From assembly GCF_019008365.1 (NCBI RefSeq), contig NZ_JAHHUL010000002.1:310001-374000 (forward strand): DNA of 64,000 nucleotides. The letters are read 5' to 3'. Every line of letters begins with the position of its first letter. Positions within the stretch are counted from its first letter, which is position 1. This DNA comes from Phosphitispora fastidiosa (GTDB taxonomy: Bacteria > Bacillota > Thermincolia > Thermincolales > UBA2595). Shown one piece after another: positions 27,030 to 35,156 of the stretch. Position numbers and translations under genes: made by a program. A model generated the notes under the pieces. The model worked only from the letters and a program-made list of their open reading frames with translations. It did not search any database and was not told the DNA's origin.

Positions 27030-27993
27030 TCTCAGTATTGGAGCAATATTAGAAAATGCTTTACAGAATCAATCTACATCTGTCCCGTTTGAATCTGTCT
27101 GGAATAAACGACTAAAAAAGGGGAAAAAACCATTAGGGCTAAAAAGGTCTGTAGCGATTGCATTAATAAGTCTTTTCACATTGTTTTCAGCCGGATTTGT
27201 CAGTTTCACTGTTTTCAGAAACGTTGACAAAACCGACTACCCTTTCGTCAGCGATGTTAGGCTAATCGGGAAATGGGAAACAGTGGATTACATTGATGAA
27301 GTTGAAACTTTTAACCCTGAAAAGAAACAGGTTAAAGGTGATTTATTTCTTGGGTCTTTGGTGTTTATTAAAGAAGGTAAAATGCTCTTTTCAACTGAAA
27401 ATGGACCTTTAACCTATACTGCCTTCACATGGACAAAAGACATGATATTAGATAAACAAGAACAAACAGCCAGTAAATGTGAGCTAAAAGAGATTAATGG
27501 AACTACCTATATGTTTTTTGAATGGAAAGCCGGGGAATACATTTTTTTCCACATAAAGCCTTCCTATTATGTATTAAAGAAAGTAGACAGTGATGATTAT
27601 TCAAATTATATAATTGCACGCAATGAAGATAAGACAGACTATCCCTTTATCAATGACACCAATATGCTCGGTCAATGGAAAAGCGTAGATTTTGTTGAAG
27701 CTGTTGGTGATTTTAAACCGGGAACAAAAAGTTGGCTGCCAGACCTGTTCCTAAATGAATTAGTTTTTGAGGAAAATGGTGAGCTGACTGTAACAACAAC
27801 ATCAGAAAAATACTCAAATCCTTCAGTATCATGGACTAAAGGCTTAATCATCAATAAAACAGAAGAAACAGCAAGCAAATGTGAAATAAAAGAAATCGAC
27901 GGAACAACTTATATGTTTTTTGAATGGAAAAACAGAGATTACATATTTGGCGGTAAGAAACCATACTATTATGTGCTAAAAAAGGTTGAGTAA
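27016..27993 (+). CDS. membrane protein with two tandem beta-rich repeats, putative anti-sigma factor
   Basis: 325 residues from the ATG preceded by GGAGGA. A cytoplasmic N-terminus (1-43), one membrane helix (about 44-66) and two outside repeats of about 115 residues (72-190 and 206-325). The repeats share KTDYPF, GKW/GQW, TASKCE(L/I)KEI(N/D)GTTY, MFFEWK and YYVLKKV. The repeat resembles a lipocalin-like module I recall at the C-terminus of BlaR1/M56-type regulators. The topology and the overlap with the sigma gene suggest an anti-sigma factor that senses an external ligand; no zinc-binding HxxxCxxC motif is present. Function is inferred from context. Confidence 0.75.
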   Translation: MKQPDLSIGAILENALQNQSTSVPFESVWNKRLKKGKKPLGLKRSVAIALISLFTLFSAGFVSFTVFRNVDKTDYPFVSDVRLIGKWETVDYIDEVETFNPEKKQVKGDLFLGSLVFIKEGKMLFSTENGPLTYTAFTWTKDMILDKQEQTASKCELKEINGTTYMFFEWKAGEYIFFHIKPSYYVLKKVDSDDYSNYIIARNEDKTDYPFINDTNMLGQWKSVDFVEAVGDFKPGTKSWLPDLFLNELVFEENGELTVTTTSEKYSNPSVSWTKGLIINKTEETASKCEIKEIDGTTYMFFEWKNRDYIFGGKKPYYYVLKKVE

Positions 27994-28010
27994 TATTTTA
28001 TATATAGAAA

Positions 28011-28035
28011 ACCACGGGCAAATCCCGTGGTCTTC
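28011..28035. terminator. intrinsic terminator between convergent genes
   Basis: ACCACGGG (28011-28018) pairs with CCCGTGGT (28024-28031) around CAAAT and is followed by TCTTC. It serves the sigma operon on the plus strand. The minus-strand side also has a U run (TTTTC), so it may be bidirectional. Confidence 0.75.
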
Positions 28036-28091
28036 TATGTCTCGATTAAACTAATTTCCCATTATTTATCTGACCACTGCACATGCCTTCA

Positions 28092-30143
28092 TTAGCTCAC
28101 TTTTTCCTTTTCCCTCGCCTTCGCCTTTAAGAAGGAAATCAATTTTTCCCGATTCGTTTTACTTATTGGCTCTTCGGCAGAATAATACAAATAAAAAAGC
28201 GGGATTGTTTCTGAATAATTTAAATCCTGATCTGTAGAAACATCCTTCAATCTCATCGGCTTGTCCTTTAAAAGTATGAAAGTATTATCAATATCAAAAT
28301 CCTTCATCTTCACCTCTGCACTAACCCAAACAACATCGTCCATTCCATATTTTTTAAACTCCTCTGGCCAATCATTCACAAAATAGCCGAAGTTCGTATT
28401 TCCCTTCAATTCCATGTTATCTTTAAGAACAGCAAGAAGAGCCTCTTTCTCACCAACAGTCCAATCCCTAAAAAACAAATTATACTCTGCATATGATTTC
28501 CAAACACTCTTTTTGTAATTTCTAGTAAAAAACTCTTTATAGATTTTTTTTAACTGAAAAGAATTGGGACAACTATCAGCATTAAGGTAACACTCTTTAA
28601 AAAGAGCTATAATATCATAATCGGTTGTACGGAAAAATATATGACCATTATATTCGATTGGTTCAAGCATGGACAGCATATTTGTAAGAACTCTATCCGT
28701 ACGGATGTTCTCACCGGCATTAATAAGATATTTCGCTGAAATACGTAGTAATTCTATCAACAGATAGTTAGAATAATAGACTACCTTGTGATGCGCATAA
28801 ATCCATAAATATTCGTAATTTCTGGAATAAATCACATTTCGTAAGACGCTGAGTGAATTCTTGTGAAAAGCCAGGACCACTTCCACTCTACTGTTTTCAC
28901 ACTTAAAATGACCCAAAACTTCTCCGCTAAACTGTCCGGTAATACGGCCATTTAGATAAATAGAAGGCATCTGTATCTTAGCATCGTTATCACCAGAAAT
29001 CCCAATATTTTTTTGGCACCTAAAATTACCAGTTTCCAATATAAGATTCTCTGTAAGGTTTGCATTAATTTCAACTGGCACGACTTCTTTTGTTGACTGA
29101 AGACCCTCTAAGTCATATCCACCCATTTTTACATATCCATCAATTGCCTTCATGGAGTTCTTGATTCTAGCCTTGCCGTTAAGATAAATATGTCCTTTAA
29201 TACTACCTCTGAAATTATCAGCTATAATATCACCTAATATTGTGCCAGTTACCTTTCCTACCAACAGCCCATCTAAAATTGGGTTGTCAAAAAGCTCATC
29301 GCTTAACGTACAGTTGCTAAAATGGGTTTTTTCAACTATAGTTAAAGAGCTAAGCAACCGATCGACATCTAATGCAGCATTGTCCACCCCAGATAATCTG
29401 GCATCTCTAACGATGTAATCTAACCCGTCAACATCAATGGATTGAGAGTTAAGTAATTGAATTATGCAGTTTTTTATCTGATTTTCTCTGCTTTCAATGT
29501 TTTTGTACTTACAGCCGATAATAGCGCGGGCAATAAATTCCAGATCATAATCCACATAATCATTAAATTCATCTTGGATTATCTTTTTTACTGATGTTCC
29601 AAATTCGGTCTTCGCCAACAAAGCACTCATCCGCTCATGAGGTTTCCCAATCCCATCAAAATCATTACGAAAACTAGAACTGTTATATTCCTTTAGCAAC
29701 TTATCATTTAATGTTTCAGAATCATCCTTAGTAACGTAAATGTCATATAAATATTCGAGGGTATGGGAAAACGGTGAATGCCCACAGTCATGAATCAAGC
29801 AGGCAATAGAAAAAAGCACCCCACATTTGTCCCAAAAATTTTCATTTTCCTCTTTATCGGTGAAAACAAAATAATGATTTCTATCTTCGCCTTTATCAGA
29901 ATAATACATTTTAACATTCCCTCTAAATGCCTCAAATGCCTTAACTCCGAGGTGGAATGTTCCCAAGGAATGGATAAATCTGTCATGTCGGGCAGAAGGA
30001 TATAAAGTTCGCATACCGGTCTGTTCAATATATCTTAATCTCTGAAAAAGGCCCGTGTCGACAATTTCCTCGATAAAAGGTTTAGGAACCTGGATGTAAC
30101 CATGAACATTGTCTCTAAGAATTTTATATTTCCATCTGATCAT
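28092..30143 (-). CDS. SAMHD1-like HD-domain phosphohydrolase with beta-rich insertion
   Basis: A 683-residue HD protein. The N-terminus (KILRDNVHGYIQVPKPFIEEIVDTGLFQRLR) and metal ligands RFIHS (His58), CLIHDCGHSPFSH (His118/Asp119) and YIVRDARLSG (Asp247) follow the SAMHD1/dNTP triphosphohydrolase layout. Between about residues 285 and 420, where relatives are short, lies a Gly/Ile/Asn-rich segment (VGKVTGTILGDIIADNFRGS, IYLNGRITGQFSGEVLGHF) resembling the stacked turns of bactofilins. The family core then resumes at AFHKNSLSVLRNVIYSRNYEY. Possible roles are dNTP control or phage defence; neither is shown. The neighbourhood is AT-rich and accessory, with a small unknown gene just upstream. 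Confidence 0.8.
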   Translation of the reverse strand: MIRWKYKILRDNVHGYIQVPKPFIEEIVDTGLFQRLRYIEQTGMRTLYPSARHDRFIHSLGTFHLGVKAFEAFRGNVKMYYSDKGEDRNHYFVFTDKEENENFWDKCGVLFSIACLIHDCGHSPFSHTLEYLYDIYVTKDDSETLNDKLLKEYNSSSFRNDFDGIGKPHERMSALLAKTEFGTSVKKIIQDEFNDYVDYDLEFIARAIIGCKYKNIESRENQIKNCIIQLLNSQSIDVDGLDYIVRDARLSGVDNAALDVDRLLSSLTIVEKTHFSNCTLSDELFDNPILDGLLVGKVTGTILGDIIADNFRGSIKGHIYLNGKARIKNSMKAIDGYVKMGGYDLEGLQSTKEVVPVEINANLTENLILETGNFRCQKNIGISGDNDAKIQMPSIYLNGRITGQFSGEVLGHFKCENSRVEVVLAFHKNSLSVLRNVIYSRNYEYLWIYAHHKVVYYSNYLLIELLRISAKYLINAGENIRTDRVLTNMLSMLEPIEYNGHIFFRTTDYDIIALFKECYLNADSCPNSFQLKKIYKEFFTRNYKKSVWKSYAEYNLFFRDWTVGEKEALLAVLKDNMELKGNTNFGYFVNDWPEEFKKYGMDDVVWVSAEVKMKDFDIDNTFILLKDKPMRLKDVSTDQDLNYSETIPLFYLYYSAEEPISKTNREKLISFLKAKAREKEKVS

Positions 30144-30280
30144 AGCGTTTCTCCATTTTGCATATTCTTATAAATTGTTATCATAAATAGGATAAACACC
30201 CAAAATCATCCATATAGAAAGTCAAAAAAAAATACTTGTCGTTTGAAATACAAATTCTTCCCTAGTTAGCGGCAAAAAAC

Positions 30281-30625
30281 TCACTTTGCACACGAAGAAA
30301 TAAAAATCGCCGCACTTTTCTTAAGGGTATCGGAAACTTCCGGATTAAATCTCGAATTAAAATAATCGACATTGATTTTTTTGCATCCAAAAATTTTATT
30401 TCCAAATTGAGCAAAAAAGGTTTGGTATATTTTTACCGCATTTCTGATAGATTGCTCATCCACATCGAAATATACATATTCTGATTCCATGCTAGGAAGT
30501 TTTGCCAGCTCACTCTTTACTTCTTCGCAGTACTTCACTAGTTCATTTCTGTCAACCCCGCATTGCTGATCCACCTGTGATAAAACATTGGCAAGAATAA
30601 CCTCTGATTGCAGAACAAGACACAT
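30281..30625 (-). CDS. small protein of unknown function
   Basis: 114 residues from MCLVLQSEVILANVLSQVDQ; the ATG follows GGAGGAGAACATT, which is why I prefer it to the start five codons upstream. The protein is helical and acidic in the first half, with FGNKIFGCKKINVDYFNSRF in the second half and a Cys near the C-terminus. I see no membrane segment and recognise no family. It lies upstream of the HD protein on the same strand, 137 nt away, so co-transcription is plausible. A palindrome upstream may be its operator. Confidence 0.65.
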   Translation of the reverse strand: MCLVLQSEVILANVLSQVDQQCGVDRNELVKYCEEVKSELAKLPSMESEYVYFDVDEQSIRNAVKIYQTFFAQFGNKIFGCKKINVDYFNSRFNPEVSDTLKKSAAIFISSCAK

Positions 30626-30643
30626 AATGTTCTCCTCCATAAC

Positions 30644-30668
30644 ACATTTAATTTTTTAAGTTAAATGT
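30644..30668. promoter_or_regulatory. inverted repeat upstream of the small unknown gene
   Basis: ACATTTAA (30644-30651) and TTAAATGT (30661-30668) are perfect 8-bp arms with a 9-nt spacer, 18 bp upstream of the start codon, where an operator would lie. No clear -10/-35 pair is visible in this AT-rich stretch. Confidence 0.4.
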
Positions 30669-30854
30669 ACACCATGCTTTCATCAAATCACAAAATTCTA
30701 TTATTAATTAGACAACGGGCATCCAAAATCCTTCTTTTTGTAGAAAGACACTGGATATTTTTGTTAAATATCACTCAACTTACCAGAGATCAATGCGTAA
30801 TAATTAATTTATTATATGAAAATTCCACCTCAGAGATGCCTTTCTATACGTTAA

Positions 30855-30881
30855 CAAAAAGGAGCAGTATAATCACTGCTC
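30855..30881 (-). terminator. intrinsic terminator after alr
   Basis: On the minus strand GAGCAGT, loop GATTAT, ACTGCTC, then CUUUUUG. It lies 50 nt after the alr stop codon. The remaining intergenic sequence (30669-30854) is AT-rich with no gene visible. Confidence 0.75.
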
Positions 30882-30931
30882 ATCTCTTCATGTTTATTCC
30901 TATTGTGATGCCCAATATAACACAGTTTCCG

Positions 30932-32134
30932 CTAATCCTGCTTCTGTGTCGTCCCGGTGACGGCAGCCTCCCTGACCCCGGCATAAATCTCGCTTGCAGG
31001 CACACCCCCGACATCCGCCCCAGCCGCTGCGACACCCACATATATCCGTTCCATGCGGGCCGAAGCAAACAGCGGATTAAGACTGACATCAACCACATCA
31101 CCTGGTTTTACCGGCAGGCTGCCAATATCCACAACTGTGAGCTGCAAACTTGTTTTCCCAATAACCTTAAGGGGTTTCCCCTCAAAGGATACCATGTTAT
31201 CCGGGCGAAAGAAGGATTTTATCAGGTGGTACTGTTCCCTGAGGTAATCAGCAAACCTGAAGGCATCATTCTTTTTCTGAACCCCGAAGCCGTCCGTATA
31301 CCCAATAGGCAGGACGGCAGCTCTGGTGGTCTGCTGAGTCCTGTATGTGTTACTGTATCCGACATAACTCCCCTTCGGCAGGCTGCGTACCTGAAGTACC
31401 CTGACCCGGCAGCGGTATACCCGCTTCAGTGGTACAGCCGAATTAACGGTACTGTTACCCAGGAAGGCAGAACCGATGCTGACCATATCCATATGTGTCG
31501 CCGGGAATTTCAGGGCTGCCAGGGAATTGGCGCTGTATTTCAGGGGGATAGCCAGCCCCCGGTTCTCAAGTTCTGCCACCACATTGAGGAAATTCTCCCT
31601 CTGTACGGCTGTATAGCCCATTTCCTTTTCAAAGGCATTGCTGTAATGTGTAAACACACCCTTATACACCAGTCCATTCAGTTCCTTAAGCCGCTGTGCC
31701 GCTGACAGTAATTCTTCCGCAGTGAAACCCATTCTCCCCATACCGGAATCAATTTTCAAATGGACATCTATAGGCCTGTCCGCTTTCACGGCATGTTCGT
31801 TGAGGATTTCAGCGGCTTCCAGGGAATAAACGGCAGGAATCAGGCGGTATTCCCACAGCTGCTCAAGCTGCTTGGAGTCATGATACAGGGGAGCAAAAAC
31901 CAGGATCGGTGACTTAATCCCGCCCTGTCTCAGCTCAGCGCCCTCGGCAACAGTGGTCACAGCAAAAAATTGTATCCCCTGTTGTTCCAGAAAGTTCCCC
32001 ACCGCTAAGGCTCCCAATCCATAAGCGTTCTGCTTTATTACCGCCATTATGGGTACATCAAAATAACTTCGCAGGGCCTGAACATTATCCTTTAACCTGC
32101 CAAGATCTATCTCCATCCATTTCTCCAAGTTCAT
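30932..32134 (-). CDS. alr: alanine racemase
   Basis: PLP-dependent racemase supplying D-alanine for peptidoglycan. The 400 residues contain the PLP-lysine motif KQNAYGLG (usually KADAYGHG), HLKIDSGMGRMGF, VFTHYSNA and the C-terminal VGYSNTYRT, IGYTDGF and DIGSLPVKPGDVV. The KQNAYG variant and weak C-terminal motifs make it a divergent member. A start at MEIDLG (32116), preceded by GGAG, is an alternative to MNLEKW. It follows the FemAB gene by 3 nt, so both belong to a cell-wall operon with the M1 peptidase. Confidence 0.88.
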   Translation of the reverse strand: MNLEKWMEIDLGRLKDNVQALRSYFDVPIMAVIKQNAYGLGALAVGNFLEQQGIQFFAVTTVAEGAELRQGGIKSPILVFAPLYHDSKQLEQLWEYRLIPAVYSLEAAEILNEHAVKADRPIDVHLKIDSGMGRMGFTAEELLSAAQRLKELNGLVYKGVFTHYSNAFEKEMGYTAVQRENFLNVVAELENRGLAIPLKYSANSLAALKFPATHMDMVSIGSAFLGNSTVNSAVPLKRVYRCRVRVLQVRSLPKGSYVGYSNTYRTQQTTRAAVLPIGYTDGFGVQKKNDAFRFADYLREQYHLIKSFFRPDNMVSFEGKPLKVIGKTSLQLTVVDIGSLPVKPGDVVDVSLNPLFASARMERIYVGVAAAGADVGGVPASEIYAGVREAAVTGTTQKQD

Positions 32135-32137
32135 CCC

Positions 32138-33196
32138 CTACTTCCGCAGTTTCTTTTTAGCCATAATCACTTTGGAACGCAGCTTCTTAACTAACGGAAT
32201 CCCCACATCCCACAGTTTGTACATCAGCGGGTCAAACACAAGGTCAAATTCTCCGGCAAACTCGGTAAAGGTGCCATTAAATCCTTTTTTAAACCTGAAA
32301 AGCCCGTATAGTGGATTGGAAGGGTCCATATCTCCGGAAATTCCCCGGAAATCATAAATGTCGCACCCTTCTTCCTTGGCCCATTTAATCATATCCCATT
32401 GCATCAGGTAGTTTGGCATCAAATTCCTCTGTTCATTGCTGCTGGCGCCATAGAGATACCAGCACTTATCACCGAACGCAAGGGAAATAGCCCCCGAAAG
32501 CACCTTGTCCCCATACTCGGCAATGTAAAGCCTCATGTAGCCGGGGGGAACCAGTTCGTCGTACATCTTCTGAAAATATGCCAGGCTCCTGACCACAAAA
32601 TTATCCCGCATACCCGTAACTTCCATGATACTATGAAATGCCTTCAGGTCTTCCCTGCTGCCGATGCGTACCTTAACCCCCTTGCGTTCTGCCAGGCGGA
32701 TGTTATACCTGGTTTTGTGGTGAAAACCTGCCATCACTTCTTCCAGGTCAGACGTAATGTCCAGGCGGGAAACAAACCGGGGCTGGATACCCTCAAAATT
32801 AAGGGTCAGGGGTTTTCTGCGATACCCCAGGCCGAAGAGATTATCCACCTTATTTTTTTCCGCTGCCTCGATATCAGGGTCAACCTTCAACATAATGGCA
32901 TTATACCGGCGGGATATCTCCTTGATCTTGCCTGTAAAAAAACCGAGGACTTCTTTGTCAGTATAGTCCAGTACCGGTCCCCGGGGACAGTACATAAAAT
33001 TCTTCCCGATAACCGGGAGCCTCCTGATCAGGATGCTTCCGGCCCCCTTGACAATACCATTATCCCTAATCACAAAATAAATATTTTTCCAGTCAGCCTT
33101 TACTTTGGCCCACTCCAGTGTCTGCAGAAAGTTGCCCCCATGGGCCCTGATATACTCAGTATATTCTGCAGGATCCCCATTCAGTACTAACTCCAT
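32138..33196 (-). CDS. FemAB/FemX-family peptidoglycan bridge aminoacyltransferase
   Basis: 352 residues from MELVLNGDP, chosen because GGGGGAGAAT precedes it. The FemAB double-GNAT pattern is visible: GGNFLQTLEWAKVK, RGPVLDY, KVDPDIE, HHKTRYNIRLAERKGV, and GFNGTFTEFAGEFDLVFDP near the end. These enzymes transfer amino acids from aminoacyl-tRNA to lipid II or build similar bridges; the amino acid used here cannot be told. It sits between a membrane M1 peptidase and alr, consistent with wall precursor work. An alternative reading is a general GNAT-type peptidoglycan transferase. Confidence 0.85.
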   Translation of the reverse strand: MELVLNGDPAEYTEYIRAHGGNFLQTLEWAKVKADWKNIYFVIRDNGIVKGAGSILIRRLPVIGKNFMYCPRGPVLDYTDKEVLGFFTGKIKEISRRYNAIMLKVDPDIEAAEKNKVDNLFGLGYRRKPLTLNFEGIQPRFVSRLDITSDLEEVMAGFHHKTRYNIRLAERKGVKVRIGSREDLKAFHSIMEVTGMRDNFVVRSLAYFQKMYDELVPPGYMRLYIAEYGDKVLSGAISLAFGDKCWYLYGASSNEQRNLMPNYLMQWDMIKWAKEEGCDIYDFRGISGDMDPSNPLYGLFRFKKGFNGTFTEFAGEFDLVFDPLMYKLWDVGIPLVKKLRSKVIMAKKKLRK

Positions 33197-33231
33197 ATTC
33201 TCCCCCTGCCCTGTCAAAAAAGTATGCATTA

Positions 33232-34911
33232 TTAATCCAGTAACTGGCTCACCTGGTCTTCCCTGAGTTTACCATCCAGTATCATCCGGAATTCTGTGGC
33301 TGAAACAAAGCCAAACTTATATCTATCATAATATTCTTTAATGAAATTATCAAACTCATTTTTTCCCAACAGCAGATAAAGCTGTTCAAACAATTTCCGC
33401 CCATTCCGATAGTGCACATTCCGGTAGTCCTGCCATGACCCGAACCCTTCCAGGCTCCTGTTAAGGCCCCCGGTATCGCCGGTATATCCGGGAACTCGGC
33501 CGCTCTGTGCATAAGCGGTAAAAAACTCCACCAGACCCTCATCGATATATGGGGCATTATACTGGTCACTGCCTACAATATTGTAAAACCACTGGTGGGC
33601 CACCTCGTGAAAGACTGTATTTGGCAGGTTACCCCTCGATGTCCCTTTTGAGATTAGTATCATCGTGGAATATTCCATGCCATTTAAGAACATGTCATTT
33701 TCCACAATATTTAGCTGCTGCCACGGATATTTTCCCACATTTTTATTAAAAAATGCCAGAGCCTTCCGGGCAGCGGCAAGAACCGCCTCAGGACGGCTGT
33801 CAGGTGAATAGTAATAATAGTGGACCTCTATCTCTCCCTCTTTGGTTACGGCTTCCCGGTATCCCCTATTCAAAAACACCGGTAAATCGCGAACCCTTTC
33901 CAGAACACCGGTATATATTTTCCGACCGCCTTCTTGCTGTATAGTATTGGCATTACATAATATAAGGTTAAAATCCTGAGGAACCGAAAACCGGAATTGA
34001 TAAGTTGACGACATATTAACGAAGGGGTCGCCAATCTCAGTCGGCCTGTTTTCGCGGTTATCAGCGCTTAACACCGGCAGCCAGTTTCCCAGCCAAATTC
34101 CCTTTTCACTGCCGCCTACGCGATCAGCGATATAGGGAATTTTTACCCGGAATTTAATCAACAGGTTATGTTCCCCGCGTAAAAAACCACCGGTTCCGGG
34201 CGCTACGCTGAGGGTCTCACCCTTAACTTCAAAATAAACTGTTTCCCCGTTATAGGTAACATCCTCAATCTCAATATTACCTGCATCCTGGCCGTTCCGC
34301 ACGGCATAACGCCTGATCTCGGAGGAATCCAGGCTGCTGTCCCGGTAGCGGTTCATATACAAGTTGAATTTGACTTCCTCCACAGCTTCCCGGCACATGA
34401 AAGTAACTTCTTCCGTTCCCTCCACCATCCGGGAAGCAGGGTCAAAATCAGCTTCAATATTGTAATAAGGCATATTCATCCCATCAGCAGTTGAAACTGC
34501 TGCATAAACCGGAGGAGGTATTTCAGCAGCACCATTTGCTGCTCCCTGGGCAAAACCCGCAGTCACAAAAAGCGCCAAAGCCAGCACAGCAGCCACCCCG
34601 AAAGCAGGCCTGAACCTTCGTTTACCCCTTGTCGTTTTAGGGGAAGCCGCTTCCTTCTCCTTCATCGAATGCAGGCAGTTTTCCTCATAAGCCTTCCTCA
34701 TCCGGGCGGCATTACCGGCATATACAGCTGCAGACCTGTGGCCCGGACCATAAGTCTCTCCGGCTATTTGGCACGCTTTTTCCGCAGCCTGGGCAGCCTT
34801 CAGATAGAGCCCCTGGCGGTAACAAATGCTGATTGTCTCATCAAGCCTTGACAGCAACAGCAGATTTGATTTTTTCTTCCATGGGTCAATAGTCCTGCTC
34901 ACAGAAATCAC
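33232..34911 (-). CDS. membrane-anchored M1-family metallopeptidase with N-terminal TPR-like segment
   Basis: 559 residues. The cytoplasmic N-terminus (about 1-100) has a TPR-like helix pair (LDETISICYRQGLYLKAAQA, IAGETYGPGHRSAAVYAGNA), then a basic stop-transfer (TTRGKRRFRP), a membrane helix (about 104-123) and an extracytoplasmic M1 domain. The gluzincin site is intact: H435-E-x2-H439-x18-E458 in HEVAHQWF and IDEG. The exopeptidase GxMEN motif is reduced to NGMEYST. The TPR-like plus M1 fusion is uncommon. The TPR helices may dock a cytoplasmic partner; substrate unknown. Confidence 0.85.
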   Translation of the reverse strand: MISVSRTIDPWKKKSNLLLLSRLDETISICYRQGLYLKAAQAAEKACQIAGETYGPGHRSAAVYAGNAARMRKAYEENCLHSMKEKEAASPKTTRGKRRFRPAFGVAAVLALALFVTAGFAQGAANGAAEIPPPVYAAVSTADGMNMPYYNIEADFDPASRMVEGTEEVTFMCREAVEEVKFNLYMNRYRDSSLDSSEIRRYAVRNGQDAGNIEIEDVTYNGETVYFEVKGETLSVAPGTGGFLRGEHNLLIKFRVKIPYIADRVGGSEKGIWLGNWLPVLSADNRENRPTEIGDPFVNMSSTYQFRFSVPQDFNLILCNANTIQQEGGRKIYTGVLERVRDLPVFLNRGYREAVTKEGEIEVHYYYYSPDSRPEAVLAAARKALAFFNKNVGKYPWQQLNIVENDMFLNGMEYSTMILISKGTSRGNLPNTVFHEVAHQWFYNIVGSDQYNAPYIDEGLVEFFTAYAQSGRVPGYTGDTGGLNRSLEGFGSWQDYRNVHYRNGRKLFEQLYLLLGKNEFDNFIKEYYDRYKFGFVSATEFRMILDGKLREDQVSQLLD

Positions 34912-35156
34912 ATCCTGAATATGGCAGTTAAATTATCTAAATTAATTATTCGCTGAAATGGTTGTAAATTCCTGCTAATTTGACAAATTCCTCTATAATG
35001 CGACCCCCCCCCTGTCGCTGCACAACGAAAACGATGCCCAATATTTCACGGACACCGCTGTGTGTTCACCTGGCTTTTCCTTTACCGTACCTTTCGCTTT
35101 TACAGCGAGCTGATCTATTACATCACTCTCAGCGTCCAGAGAGTCTTTTGGGTCTT
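34912..35156. other. 245-nt spacer with several hairpins and a G9 run
   Basis: It lies between the NlpC/P60 gene and the M1 peptidase gene. On the minus strand it contains ACTCTC/GAGAGT, CGCTG-TAAAAGCG, ACACACAGC-GGTGT, and GCGAC/GTCGC enclosing nine G (plus strand 35003-35011). No riboswitch class that I know fits, and no gene is visible. It could be the structured leader of the peptidase gene or a decayed sequence. Confidence 0.4.

Noticed and set aside
30665-31705. 346-codon plus-strand frame
   Set aside because: Most of it is antisense to alr, and its first part is an AT-rich intergenic sequence. The composition is not protein-like.
34980-35156. Possible known riboswitch (c-di-AMP, cobalamin, Moco) near the NlpC/P60 gene
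   Set aside because: Conserved cores of those classes are not visible, and the region is downstream, not upstream, of the NlpC/P60 gene.
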